From the NCBI RefSeq assembly GCF_947507565.1, contig NC_089181.1, positions 186,001 to 250,000 on the forward strand: a stretch of 64,000 nt of DNA, written 5' to 3'. Positions 1 through 12,281 of the stretch are shown here, piece by piece; position 1 is the first letter of the stretch; every line of letters starts with the position of its first letter. Below the pieces are notes generated by a model, which saw only the letters and a list, made by a program, of their open reading frames with translations, made no database searches and was not told where the DNA came from. The DNA is from Oscarella lobularis (Eukaryota; Porifera; Homoscleromorpha; Homosclerophorida; Oscarellidae). The translations under genes and the position numbers were made by a program.

Positions 1-2062
1 CTTTCGCTTGCCTCTGTGCCTGCATTATCCAACTCTCGCGCTCCGCTCGAATCTCCCTCTCGAGCGTTTGCACGCGCTCGGCGCACCGTCGCTCGCACTC
101 GTCCAGCTCGCGTTGATGCTCGCGACGCACCTGCTCCGCTTCGTCGTCGCCGACGCGAACGAGCTGCGCCTTCTCCTCGCCGAGTCGCGCCAAATCGGAA
201 CGTATCTTGTCGCGCTCGAAAACGACGTTCGTGAGTCGCGCGCGGAGATGTCGTATGCCGGTCAAGTAGATGCGAAGGACCGTGTCGCGAACGCCGGGAC
301 TGTGATCGTCGGTGAGGAGAGCCTGGAGACCGAACGTAACCTCTTCCATGCTTACGTAGCCCCGTTCATCCGTTTCTAAATCCTGAGGAGAATGACGATT
401 TGAGAGAAAGAAAGAAAGGCTTGAAGTGCTATAGTGTACCTGTAGAAAGCGAGTTATTTGCTGAGTTTGTTCGTTGTAAGGATCCGTTGTCTGATCTAGC
501 CAAACGGATATAAGGGAATCGCGAGAGACGAGTCTAAACACAACAAAATATAATTTTAATTTAATTAAATAATTTAATTAAATTATCCACCCTGTCTGGT
601 CGGTGTCCAGCTGATGAAACAAATCTTCGACGGCTAAACGAAGAAAAAAAATTTCAAACTCGAGTCGAAAAATATCTTTTTTTCTCCAACCTGTCTTCTT
701 CGACATGAGCGTCGCCGCGCGAGCCGACGGCGTCGACATACGCGGCACGAGCAAAGGACTACTATACGAAAACTACGCACAAAGATTCGTCGAACCCCCT
801 GCCTCTCTTTCGCGGTCTTACGTCGCTTCGTTCGCCGCCGGTGGGCGACGTCAAGCCGGCGCTCTCCAGCGCGTACGTCTCCTTTACGACGGTCAAGCCT
901 TTGGAGAAGTCGCTCACGCTCACGCGACCGTCCTTGTCCTCGTCGAGTTGATCAAACAACGACTCGATGTCCTACGAACCGCAATGTAAACGGGAAAACC
1001 GGTAGGGGGGCCCCCTTTTCGGGTTTCCGCCCCCCCTCCTTTCGCTTCTAGACCTCGTCTTTTGTCGCCATCGCGAGACTTGCGCAGACTTGCGTGAAAT
1101 CGGCGCGATCGATCAGCCCGTCCCCGTCGTCGTCAAACGTCTTGAAGAGTTTCTCGATCATCTCCATTTCGTCGTTGCTCGGCGATTGCGATTGAATCGA
1201 ATAGGCAGACGTTTCGAACGGAGACATCGGCGTTGCCGTGGCGACGACCTCGCGCGTGTAGTCGCCCGCTTCCGTGACAACGAGCGGCGAGTCTCTCCGA
1301 CCTGGTACAAGGAGAACCGGAAGGAAATCGCGGGATTCATATCAATCAAAACAACGATTTCTATTTATAGAATTCCAACTCACCGAATTTCGCTGTGAAC
1401 GTTCTCTTTTGAATCAACGGCGACGGATGACCCATGTTCTCCAATCCGAATATCGACAGAGACGTCGTCGTCTTGACGCCGGCCATTTGCTGTACCAAAT
1501 CGACGGTCGTATCCTCGGGCGAGAGACGAAGTTTGCTTCGCGGCGGACTGTCCGGCGTGAGCGGCGTCTCCGGCCGCGAGCGCCGACCGAATCGCTTCCC
1601 ACTACTCAGGACATACTTGGGCTGCACCTCCGGTTGCTGACGAACATTGAAAACGCTATCCGTATCCGCCTCGTCGCCGTCGCCGTCTGAATCGGAGCTC
1701 CAGACTAATGACGATGACGGAGGCGGAGATGACGGAGGCGGAGACGACGGCAGTGGCGGCGGGCCGCCGTCTATGTGATCACCGCTCAGGTTTCCGGCGC
1801 TGACGATGCTCACCCAACCACCCTTAAAATCCTCCCACGTGACTTTGCCGTCGTGATCGCCGTCGAGCTGATCGAATATTGCGCCCACATCGACGCCTGA
1901 TCCCGATCCGACAAGCACCGCGATGTCGTCGACGCATAGGTAGCCTTTTTGATTGTGATCGCAGCTGTTGAATACCGTCAATAGGCGAAGTTCTCTTTCT
2001 TGATTGCTGTCGTCATCGCTACTGTGATCTACGTCGTCGTTCTCTCGTTCAATGGTCGACAT
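1..2062 (-). CDS. NIN: Ninein / ninein-like protein, N-terminal part (runs off left edge)
   Basis: Centrosomal protein that anchors microtubule minus ends and gamma-tubulin complexes. The start ATG is at 2062 and exon 1 runs to about 1384. It holds a degenerate EF-hand (RLLTVFNSCDHNQKGYL), a second one (FDQLDGDHDGKVTWEDF) and a KYVxxxxxFGRRSRPE motif that I know from vertebrate NIN/NINL. The exon at about 1048-1310 carries EF-hand LFKTFDDDGDGLIDRADF, and the next (about 770-969) carries LFDQLDEDKDGRVSVSDF. A further weak EF-hand (VEDLFHQLDTDQTG) lies near 590-635. Exon 440-533 and exon 1-382 follow; the latter turns into a charged coiled coil (EQVRREHQRELDECERR) that leaves the window. NIN and NINL cannot be separated; an animal of this grade may have a single ancestral gene. 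The splice pattern near 700-770 is unclear because an in-frame stop requires an intron there. Confidence 0.85.
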
Positions 2063-2533
2063 AGCTGGGGCTGGTCTTGCTCACGTCTGCGGTCTGTAAG
2101 AGCACATTAGGATGTATTTAACATTTACTGTCTGTTTCACTGCTCTTCTTTTCATGCTGAGCTCCGCCCCACAAAGGGCGGCCCACTTACCTTGGGAAAC
2201 GCCCCTATCGGCTAAATCGATGGTTTTTCGAACGTATTGCAGCTTGAATCGAAAAGTAATGTAAACTTTGAGCTGCTAGCGGGCGAAGGAAGACATAGAA
2301 GCACACGCAGTTGTCTTGACTCGTTCGCCCAGATATCCAATTAGTGCGCATGTGTCCCAATACGGATTATTGCTAAAATATGTCGCCGAACAAACTGACA
2401 GTAAGTCGGAAAGTTTACCTTGCAGACGCCATAAAGAAAGCCTTTCGAGTCGTTTATCCGACGGTACTAAACGTTCCCGAGAGGGCGAGAGCCACACTTC
2501 TGCAGCCAGGATTTAAATTTCCCGTATGCGAAT
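2063..2533. promoter_or_regulatory. Shared upstream region between NIN (-) and MZT1 (+)
   Basis: This 471 bp region lies between two divergent start codons. It contains no recognisable protein. A short plus-strand ORF (ATG 2380) has a strong splice-donor match (GACA|GTAAGT) at about 2399, which could mark a 5' UTR exon of the MZT1 transcript. That reading is tentative. Confidence 0.4.
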
Positions 2534-2787
2534 ATGGCGGAGAGCTCGAAAGACGCGAGCAGAACGCTTGAAAGTCGGTTCCTAAACGTACCGATTCACC
2601 GCTTACGAATTCTCTCTGCATAGCCCTTCACGAAATCTCGTCCCTACTCAACACCGGCTTGGATACGAAGACGCTGACGACTTGCGTTCGCCTGTGCGAA
2701 GCGGGCGTCAATCCCGAAGCGTTAGCAGCGGTTATCAAGGAGCTCCGACGAGAGACGGCAGCGACGAGCCAAAACGAGTCTACGTAG
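2534..2787 (+). CDS. MZT1: Mitotic-spindle organizing protein 1 (MOZART1)
   Basis: Small subunit of the gamma-tubulin ring complex that binds the N-termini of GCP proteins and helps recruit the complex to centrosomes. Two exons: 2534-2573 and 2624-2787. The 50 nt intron (GTCGGT...CATAG) restores one frame of 67 codons. The body matches the family core almost throughout: [13 protein letters not shown], then [17 protein letters not shown] and IKELRRE. The human protein is 82 residues, so this one is slightly short, mainly at the tail. The start [11 protein letters not shown] gives a typical short polar leader. It is divergent from a ninein-like gene and converges on aquarius, whose stop lies 165 bp downstream. 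Confidence 0.93.
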
Positions 2788-2952
2788 CGCAACAGAAGAG
2801 AGAGAAAACACGCATTGTGTAGATAAAGACTTACGTTGCAGAGTTTTATCGTTGTACTGTAGTGTTTCGTTTCGCTTTACCGCGCACGCCTATTAATATT
2901 ACGAGAAGAAGAACTGTCCCAGTAAATAGTGAACGCGGATCTGATTCGTTTA

Positions 2953-5900
2953 TCATTCTTCTTCGTCTTCATCGTTTTCCGCAGCTGGCGCACTAACGTC
3001 GTTCTCGTCATCGTCGCGAGATGCCTTTTCGGCTCCCTCCTCCTTTTCCTCTTCCTCCTGGCTGGGTTTACTCGTCGCCGTGCCTGTCTGTTGTTCCTCA
3101 GGCGGCGGAGAAATTTGAGTTGACTGCTATAGAAAGGCTCGTCTCTATTTGCGCGCGTTTTCATTTCTTACTCTGTCGCCGATTCTCTTGTAGTACAGCT
3201 GGTGTACGTAGTTAGCCATGTGAGACATGTCGCCGACAACGAAGGGCTGGCACGTCAATTCCACGTCACTCTATCACAGAAAAAATGCAATAGGCGCCTG
3301 CAATAAACGTGGACTCACTTCTCTTTGAGTGGGATACATCTCGTCAGGAGCAAGGTGAAGCTGTAGAGGTCTCTGAAGCAACTGAAGAAGAAAAAAACAT
3401 ACTAAAAATTCGCCTCTATTTGGTCAATTTTACCAGACTGAAGACTGGACTCAGTTCGTAGCAATTCTGGAAGAGAGACGCCCGAGCAAAGACATAGAGA
3501 CCGAGTCGAGCTCTCGACATAGCAACGATGAGACGGCGAACGTCGCGGATGTGACCGACGGCTTTGGTCCTCACTAAAGACAGCAGGACGTAGTCGTTCT
3601 GCTGCCCTTGAAAACGATCCACAGTGGAAACCTAAAAGAACGCTTTCACTTTAAAAGAACAAATATTAATATATTTTGATACTCTGCTTGGAAAGCCAAA
3701 ACAGGGATTCTTAGAACAGCGCTTGGAAATGATATCCCTGATCAGATGCTTCTGTCCGTTGTACGTCGTGAGAATTGAAATTTTCTCAGCGGGATATCCC
3801 TGAAGCCTCATGAACATGTAAACGGCCACAACGTATTCAGCCTCAGCCAGATTCTAAAGGCAACGTGCAGACGCCCAAACACCAGAATATCATAGGTTAT
3901 TTACTTGATAAAAATGCGGATTCGGTTGGCTCTCTCCCACGCCTTTAAAGTCTTCAACGTTGATCAACTGGTAATCAAAGAAGAAGCCAGCATTCGCAGT
4001 CATGAACTCGGGCCAACGATAGACGTGAGGCAGATTTCCCAGCGCGCGATAGCGCCAGCCATACAGTTGACACAAGCTAATAAAAGAATATAACAGAGCA
4101 GGGAGTCCTCTAAGGGGAGAACGAGTCTTGCCTCGGTCGCGAACGGCCTTGAGCGTCCAATTGGACAGTAGGAACCCCCAGGCGAACAAATCGAGTAAAA
4201 AGAGACTGTTCCATGTTGGAGAACTTCTGAAAGGCCATGTTTTGCACAACGGGCGGCAACTGATGATGATCTCCAATGAGGATGACGCGCTTAAGACGGC
4301 TAACGCCGTCTTCGGGTTTCTACACACAAAAAGAAGCTACTGCGAAGCAGTGCTTCTTAATCGAAGTCTTCATACTTGAAGCATGAGTGGAATAAACGTC
4401 TCCACTTCAAGAACTTGTGCCGACTCCTCCATGAGGACATTGTCGTACTGTGCAGAAACCAAAACTAAGAGCTGATAGCCTAAGATGCGAACGACGTACG
4501 GTAAAGCCAAGTCGAACCAATTCGTGACGCTTCAGAGCGGCGTGAGTGCACGTCATGGCTATGATTTTCGCCTCCTTTACTAGCATATAGTTCGTTCTGT
4601 CTTGACCTGAAACAAAAGAATCTATCCCGCGTGAAATGTTGGATAGAAAGAAGCAGTACCCCTTCGCAAAAGCTCAAAAGCCCTAAAGGCCTATAAAAAA
4701 AAGACACTTTCGTTACAATACACGAGCCTTTCCTATGTCTCACGTACGTCTATCTGAGTGAACATCGTCTTGATGTGCGTAAAGCAGCCCTGTATTAGAA
4801 ACGCTTTCTGCGTCAATTAATCGTTCAATAGTCCAGGTTTTTTACCTTTGCTATGTCGAAATCCTCTTCGTAGCTCACACCCTTAAACAGTGGCTACAAG
4901 AAACCGTTACAACGTAGACTAAAGAAAAAGTGCGTGACTATGACCTGAGGAGCGTTCTCAAAGAACTTCTTAAAAGGAAACTCCTTAGCAATGACACCAA
5001 CGTCCTCATCCTACAAAAAGCGCCAACCACAAGCGTAAGACAGTACATGAACAAAGAGACCCTTCTGACCTTGTTCTGCTTGAGCTTATGGACGAATTTC
5101 TCCCAGCGACCAAGAACCTATACACGAATTTCAAACTGTTCCTCATTTTTTTTGAACACCAACGACGTACTTGGTACGTAAAGAAGTGCGTCGACGTTTC
5201 GCACGTGTAGGCCACGTCACCCGGCACGCCTAGGCTCACTTGCAGTCGTTGCACTTCCTCCAACAGTTCAAGTCGCTTGCCTAGAATGAAGTTCACTCGT
5301 CCGTATCTAAGAGAAGCAGATAACGGCTAAAGTAGACTATAGAGATCGCCACCAAACCGGCTAAAGTCCTTCTCAGTCAGCAAATCTTCTTCTCCGTGTC
5401 CGAGACGTAGGAGATGACGTTCTTCGATGTCGAGAGCCAGAATTTTTTCAAACAGTTGATTCAGAGCCTAAAAGAAGTCAACGTTTTCGAAATCAATGAA
5501 AGATCATTATTAATTACCTGATTTGAGTGGGTGACGATCAACGTTCGCTGATTGGGAAAGTTGTGATAGATGTTAGAAATAATCTGAACGGCAACATCGG
5601 TTTTTCCCGTTCCTGGAGGACCAACGACCTAAAAAACGGACGTTAGCGAAAAAGAAATTTCCCTTGAACTCCGTACCAATGTAAGTCCCGGTTGCATTCC
5701 AGATTTGATTGCTTCTATTTGAGTTGGCGTAAACGGTATGGCATTTCTACAGTTGAAATTCGTCAGCGTTCTTCTCCACAAAAAATAAACGACTTACCGT
5801 CTCGGTTGGTCATAGGGATAGGGACCTCGGTTCGTCAGCTGATAAGACTCGACAATCAGCTCAGGCTTGGACGCGTCTTTAACACGTGGAATCGTCAATC

Positions 5901-8900
5901 GAAAAGGAGGCACGGGATCATCAACGGAACACTGGAAAAAAAAACCAAAATCGTTTCTTCATAAAACAAACCGTACCTTAACGTCGTGACCCGGAAAACA
6001 GGCTCTGAGGTGATCGATGCTGAGAAACGTGTCGTTCCAATCAAGTGTGGGTATGTAGGCGGGAAGTCTATAGGCCAATTCGAACACAATCAATGGGAGA
6101 AGCGCGCGTTCACTTGCTTTGAGTAGTGAGAAGCGTCGGGACTTCCGTAGCCCAAAAACACGTCGTGAATCCAATCGGGAACGACGCAATCCGTATTCAT
6201 CAATTCGCGAATTGTCTCAAGTATGGCCTAGTAGAGAGAAATAGAAAAAAAAGAATGGGCCAGCCTTCAAACAAACCTTGAAATTATTTTCTTTCGGCTT
6301 TCTTCTCATCAGTATATTGAACGTTTCGTACACGTCCTAGACAGAAAAAAAATGATACTAAGTATCTCCTTATTCTATTGGTCTCCATGCCTCTGCTCCC
6401 TTGAGAGTGGCTGCCATATCCTGTTGATATTGATTGGTGTCGAGACGAATTCGAAACGTCCGCTTGTCACCGGGAACTTCGGGTCTGTCTTCAAAAGGAT
6501 CTGACGTCAAAACAATAAATAATAAAGAGTCCATAATTGTACGCCTACGTCTCCTTACTGTCTTCTATCAATTTTCCCTCCTGGTTCAGCATGCCCTCCA
6601 CTTCGCAGCCTCTTACATAAGCAATTCCATACTAAACGAACGCGAATGCTAGTTTTAAAGAATCGCGAGCCACGACGTTACCTTTTCTTTGAACGATCCG
6701 TCTTGATCTGCGTCTCGGCTTGACGGCATTCGACACGTAATCAAAAACAAGACGTCGCGTCGTCTCAAAGCTGTGAAACAGGGTCAATGACGCCGAAATC
6801 TCTCTCGTTTTTTTCTTACCTTGCCATTCCTCTTTGATCTCAGGTCGAACGCCCAGCGTGAGGGTGACGTCAGCGCGTACTCTACTCGGCCGATTTTCGC
6901 CGATGTTAGGTTTCGCCACCTCCACAACGGCGAACTTCGCAATGGGCTAAAACGCAACAAATCTAGAGTAGAAGATGCGATGTGGTACACTGGTCTACCT
7001 GTGCCATTCTAGCCCAGCCTTTGAATCCAGTAGAACCGTCATTCATTGTCCTAAAAAAAGATCCGATGAAGAGAGAAATGCGTGAATCTATATTTTAATG
7101 ACCAAGGTTTCATTCTTTTTACGACGTCCTCAATATCCTGCCGAATTTCATCTAGAAAAAAATCTGGTAATTCGTTCCTGCGCGACTTCTTCTACGCACA
7201 GGTGGATTCGAGGCGAAACAGATTCAAATTCCTTAGTAGGTAATCGTGAAGCGTCAAAAACTGAAGGTTCAGCTTCGGTAGAGCCAAGCAACCTGCGCAG
7301 ACCACACACTGAAAAATCAAAGGAAATAGTACAACTCCCGAATGAGCAATACCGTCTCCAGAATAATATTCCGAAGGAACGACGTTCTCATCCCACAGAA
7401 TCTACAAGCAAAGGATTGCGCCTAGAGAAAGGCTAATAGCCAAATCTCCCTACTTCATCCGTTGGATAGATAGGCATTTCATTTAACGCTTCAATCTGCG
7501 AGAGTCTCTTTTCGTGACGAGACACCTGCGCAAGCAGAAGATTATATATAAGTCGCCGGCATCACATGTGAAAACGTTTTCACCAGCATTTCTAAAATGA
7601 ATTCCTTATCGTACTCATCTTCATCAGACATGGGCTCAGGTTCTGGTAGCAAATTCAAGTGAGCAGCAATTTTATGTAGAGTGCGAGCCCTAAACGATTG
7701 ATAGCAAGACAATAGAGCCTTCCCTCCCAATGATTTACGGTAGAGCTCCGAAATGTTTCCTCAGAGCTGGTCTCGGATCGACGCTCGCCACGGTGCTCAG
7801 CGCAAACGTTTCCAGTTCTTTGAAGTGGACAAAGGCGGCACGCTGGAGCGACGTTATGCTGTTGTAGTGAATGTCCGTCATGTCGTGGTCAGTCAACGCT
7901 AAGCCTAGGCAAACAAAAGTGAGGAGGTAAGACTTATTATTAGAGAAAGTATACCTGTTCTGTCGTTGATCTCGAATCCTGTGTAGAATTTAAGAATGTC
8001 TAAGAGCTAGGGGAGAAAAAAACGTGACGATATTTTTTAATTTGCTTTTTTCCGCGGGTTACCTGATTAAAAAGTTTCCCTTCGACTCGCCTGGACAGGG
8101 GAGACATTCTACATTTGATCTAGAGGAAATGAGAAAATGAGAGGAGGAAGTTGGACGTCTCAACCTTCTGACCACTAAATGAGAATCGTCTAATAGCGTG
8201 TTAAAAAATCGCCTAGTTGGTAACATTGACTAAAAAGCCAGAGCAAGTGAGAAAGAAATACGTGGAATCGAATTGTCAAACCTCCAAATCAATCAGCAAT
8301 TCAACGAACCGATTGCAGTAATTCAATTTCTCTTCATCGATCGCCCCTATAACGCCTCCTTTGCCAACTGCGAGAATCTGTTAGTAATTTCTTACCGGAC
8401 TCTGGTATAGACATGACGACTCCGAGAAACTTTTGAATAAGATTCCACAGAAACTTTCTTTCTTTTCCCTGTCTGATAATGCGCATAGCCTGGTTATTAG
8501 TTTGCTGTTTTTGGCAAAGAAGGCTCTCACTTGGCTCGCGTCTTTTCGTCCGCTTTTGCGTCTCGTTTCTTCAGAGCAGACCAATACTTCTTTAGTTTCG
8601 TGTCAGACTTCAACTCCTGTTCCAGTCTCGACTATAGAAAAAAGAGATGAGATTTTGAACTCTCGTCTATGACACACACACCGGAAGCAAATTCGTCCAA
8701 ATGGACAGCGACACCAATCGCTGAATTTGCTCTCGAATAATATCAACTTCCTAGAAAACAAATCCCCCCTCACACTCCTGCACTGCCTAGCACCATGGCA
8801 ACGCTACCAAGCTCTTGAAGCAGTTGACAAGAAACAACATGAGAATAGAGTGCTCCTTGAAGGAAAAGTCCTACAAAAAATCATTCAAAATTTCTACACA

Positions 8901-9827
8901 ACTGCATCGAATCCTGATCCCTACGTCATCTTCGTCAACGCAGGCGGAGAGGATTCTCTGAAAGAATCCCGGAAATTGTTCGGGTCGACCAATAAATGAC
9001 TGGAACGTTATTTTATATTATCTGGGTAGATGTAAGCAATTGACTCGCCTCCCACGCCGATACGCCCTCGCGAAACTTCTCATTTACTAACACAGCAATG
9101 GACATCAAGTGAGCCTTGGTGGACTACACAGAACGCTACATCAATGTCTTCTACGAAAACTAAGACCATACGGAAACTGCATCAAAATTAGGCCACAGAT
9201 AGTTCTCCAGATATTGGCTACCAAAAGACAATGACTCATATCAAAAAAATCAAAAATCAAATACCTCAGCTCTAGAAGTACAATCCTCTTGAGAGCATGA
9301 CTAAGAAGAAAACACGTGGCGAGTTAAAATACCCTCCCTTAGCTCAAGATCTACTTGGTGCCAACAATCTCGGTCTCGTAAACATCCTCGATGAGCTTCG
9401 CGTTGTAGGACACGCCTTCCTCGCTGCTTCCACTCGCCCAGAACTTGAGAGCGAGCTACGACGACGACCAATGCTCGATCGCCTTCGGAAATCGCGCGCT
9501 ACGTCTTCGAATACCTGCGTTAGAACGTCTTCGCTGATTTGCGCGACGGTGAGCGATGACGACGTTGATGTCGATGTCGATGGCGGTTGCAGGGACGATT
9601 GGGGCGTTTCTACTTCTTTGGATTTCTTCGATCGTTTCGTCTTCGTCTTCGTCTTGGGGAGAAGGAGCGTTTACGCGGCTCGTTTCCGGAAAGGAGGCCT
9701 CACCTTGCCGGTAGATTTGGAGTGACTACGTTTCCTTTTGCCTAAATTTTACAGAGGTTGACGAGTTGGCAAAACGTCGTCGGGAGGAGGACGAACTTTC
9801 TCGTTTCGATCCCTTCGCGGACTCCAT
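2953..9827 (-). CDS. AQR: RNA helicase aquarius (intron-binding spliceosomal factor IBP160)
   Basis: SF1 helicase of the intron-binding complex in spliceosomes. It binds about 30 nt upstream of the branch point and couples splicing to snoRNP assembly. The start ATG is at 9827 ([14 protein letters not shown]) and the stop at 2953-2955. Many short exons span 6.9 kb. Recognisable segments in order: N-terminal ARM-like part ([13 protein letters not shown] joined across an intron to [40 protein letters not shown]), the beta-barrel region ([19 protein letters not shown], 6.6-6.9 kb), Walker A ([15 protein letters not shown], about 5.6 kb), stalk ([17 protein letters not shown]), motif II as EESAQ where human has EEAAQ (about 4.42 kb), [46 protein letters not shown] and the motif VI region [13 protein letters not shown]. 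The tail is acidic (ENDEDEEE). All helicase motifs are intact, so the gene should be functional. Confidence 0.95.
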
Positions 9828-9917
9828 GTTTTCTACAGGTTGACGCCCGGATAAGGCCTGCGTTGTTTACTGACTCCGTCACAATGGATAGTTGTCCAAT
9901 GAACAGGAGCGTGCAAT
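9828..9917. promoter_or_regulatory. Likely bidirectional promoter, AQR (-) / PH protein (+)
   Basis: Only 90 bp separate the two divergent start codons, so both promoters and 5' UTRs must share this stretch or overlap coding sequence. I see no clear TATA box or other motif. Confidence 0.4.
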
Positions 9918-10304
9918 ATGACAGAAGAGCCATCGCTCGTTCGCGAGGGTATCATCTATAAACGCGTTTCGGGGTGGAATTGCGCCTGTGGATCCAAGTA
10001 TCTCAAACGATTCTGGCAATTATTTGATAACGGAATCATTGACTACTACAAGATCTCGGGAAAGTCGAGATACCTAAGAGGAAGTGCTCGATTGACGGCG
10101 ACTTCCTATTGCTATCATAGTCACTTCATGCGAGACATATTTGAAGATTGCCCTACGAAAATTGACAATTCGCGTTGTTTTTCTCTGATATCGAGCTCGA
10201 GAAATTTTCATCTTTATACAGAAACTGAAGAGGATCGAATTGGTTGGATGAATGACATTATTGGGGTCATCGAAAAAATTAAACTTGGCTCGACAGGTCA
10301 CTAA
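9918..10304 (+). CDS. Small single-exon PH-domain protein
   Basis: A 128-residue protein that is almost entirely one pleckstrin-homology domain. Residues 7-45 give the first strands (LVREGIIYKRVSGWN, KYLKRFWQLFDNGIIDYYK), with the usual W/F core. The C-terminal helix is at about 105-122 (EEDRIGWMNDIIGVIEKIK), with the invariant Trp at the expected place (GW). PH domains bind phosphoinositides or proteins at membranes. Lys and Arg in the beta1-beta2 region (KR, KYLKR) would allow lipid binding, but the specificity cannot be told. An HCACGSK-like cysteine pair (NCACGSK) in the beta1-beta2 loop is unusual. No other domain and no splice signal extends it, so it may be a free-standing adaptor. I cannot assign an orthologue. 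Confidence 0.8.
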   Translation: MTEEPSLVREGIIYKRVSGWNCACGSKYLKRFWQLFDNGIIDYYKISGKSRYLRGSARLTATSYCYHSHFMRDIFEDCPTKIDNSRCFSLISSSRNFHLYTETEEDRIGWMNDIIGVIEKIKLGSTGH

Positions 10305-10474
10305 TAATAAATTTGAGATTCAATTAATTAAGGGAAGCACAACACGTTGAGTGAACTGAATGTACTTTTACGATTACCTTGACTCTTTGCCTTAATTTTT
10401 CAAAAGATAATATATGACCCTCTTCTGCTTACTACCTGGCATGCGCACTTACAAGCAAAGTTAGAGACGAATCT

Positions 10475-12281
10475 TCATATATTGTCACATTCACCTATAA
10501 AATAAAGCGTCACGTGTATTCCTTCTTGCATATACCATACAATGCTTACCACATGGGAAAGAATCGCTAGCGTAAAAATACACGTCATCCACAGCCAGCT
10601 TGCTACCCACAACCCCACCGGTAAATTGCACTTGAAACGACTCACACTCGCCCAAGTACGAGTGCAAGTCGAGGCACTTTATTCCGCTGACGTCGTACGA
10701 GTTCAGCACGAAATTCGACACCTTATAATGCGAGTAGTCGCTATTGAGATACACGTAGGACGAATCGGTCATGCAGATCAATGAAACGATGAGTTGATGG
10801 TATCCGTCGCTGTAGAAATGATAGATGAAACTTATCACCTCATTGGACGAATGATAGGTAACGGTGGGGGTGTTGAAAACTCCAATAGCAACATACGAGC
10901 CACCAATCTCATCGGGATCAAGAAACAAAGCAAAATCTAGAAAAAAATTAAAGTCAAATCATATATATTTTTCGTCGCTAACCTGATGTACTCCTTGGTT
11001 GTATGTTTGGACCGATGGCTCTCTTTCTGTCGTCGTCGATATCTGCAAAGGTGAATCCCGATGGCTGCAAATCCGTGATGCTGATGCCATCGTAGTGACA
11101 CGTGCTGGTCGTCTGGCTTTTGAGAAGTGTCAAAGAATCGTCTGAATCGCTACTTCTTTTTGTGATAAGTCCATTGGCGCGCTTTCGCCTGCGATCCTCC
11201 TCCTCAGGAATGCCAACTCTCCACGAGACAATTCCGCAGGCGTCGTTACGAAAACTGCAGTCAGTCCCATCAAAGTCGCAATCCGCCGTTGTTTGTACTA
11301 TAAAACATTTATTTATTTATTTATCAATTTGGTTGCGCGTGGCGACCTTCGGTGAAGTCGCAACTTGATCTGAATGTTGGAAGACCTAGAACAATGTCGC
11401 CGTTTTCTACGGTCAGTTCAATTCGCAGACGAAAGGTTGAACAGGCTACGTCATCGTCTTTGTCGAAGAGCTGAGTGCACGCGATTTTCTCTGTTCCAAT
11501 TTCACTCATGTACAAAGGTAAGTAGCCGCCTCTAACTCCCGCCCAATACGAGAATTTGATACCGATAATTGTTATGGTTTTTCGACACTGGACACGGTAT
11601 TTGAAATTGAACTTGGTCGGTTTTTTATAGACCGTGTAGGTCATGTAAGCATGACTGTTGGATTTTTCCCACAGCACCATCGGCGAGTGAATTTCTTTCG
11701 ATTTCGAAGCCGATATCTTTTTTCCTACTCCGAAAGAGTCCCGATGATCATCGTCACCATCAAAACTGAAACACACTACAGACAAAAAGTTCAGTGAGCT
11801 GATTTGCAGCTACTCTCCGAAAGAAAAACAAATAGCCATTAGAGAAACGCTAGAAAATTAAAGGATTCTACCCAAGGCGGGGTCGTCGTGGAATGTTTGG
11901 GCGCGACAGCGACGCCCCTATAATAAGATATGCAATTTTAGCACCGTGGACTGCGACATCTTGTACGCAGCAGCAGTAAGTTCTGCTGTAAGACTAATGT
12001 TAAGTACGAAGCTGTCGACTCGTTTTCTAAGAAATCCCTGAAATCCCTGAGTGCATGCGAAGTTCACCGGAACTGCATGTGATATACCCGGCCCCCCGCC
12101 GAGCAGGCCGCGATCCCTTAGGATAACGTGAACGTGTACAGCGGTAGCCTGGCTCTATAGTGGGATACAGCCCCGGGCCGGTGCGTGCGGCCAAAATCAA
12201 CAAGTTGAACTTACGTGAGCAGCCGAGAAGACCGCTGACGGCAATTAGGATCGTACAAGAAAGGACTTTGTAGCCTGTCAT
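10475..12281 (-). CDS. Secreted MAM-like protein, paralogue 1
   Basis: Five exons. E1 (12215-12281) encodes a signal peptide (MTGYKVLSCTILIAVSGLL). E2 (about 11345-11782) is a beta-rich module with SNSHAYMTY, conserved cysteines, and the ending ENGDIVLGLPTFRSSC. E3 (about 11045-11300) starts a MAM-like module (DCDFDGTDCSFRNDACGIVSW). E4 (about 10550-10937) completes it: GVFNTPTVTYHSSN, YHFYSDGYHQLIVSL, FQVQFTGGVVGSKLAVDDVYF. E5 (10475-10494) is a microexon encoding a short tail ending CDNI. MAM domains are extracellular adhesion or recognition modules. The layout C-F-(E/D)-C, a long middle, then FQVxFxG..G..A.DDV fits that family but is divergent. Two basic inserts (RRRKR about 11180-11200; RKR about 11015-11025) sit in loops. 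The function is unknown. The 430 bp first intron is long for this genome. Confidence 0.8.

Noticed and set aside
9297-9725. 142-codon plus-strand ORF
   Set aside because: Antisense to the first aquarius exons, where the minus strand gives conserved N-terminal sequence after removing a short intron.
12029-12050. Short repeated GAAATCCCT motif as a regulatory array
   Set aside because: Only two tandem units in an intron; not enough to call a feature.
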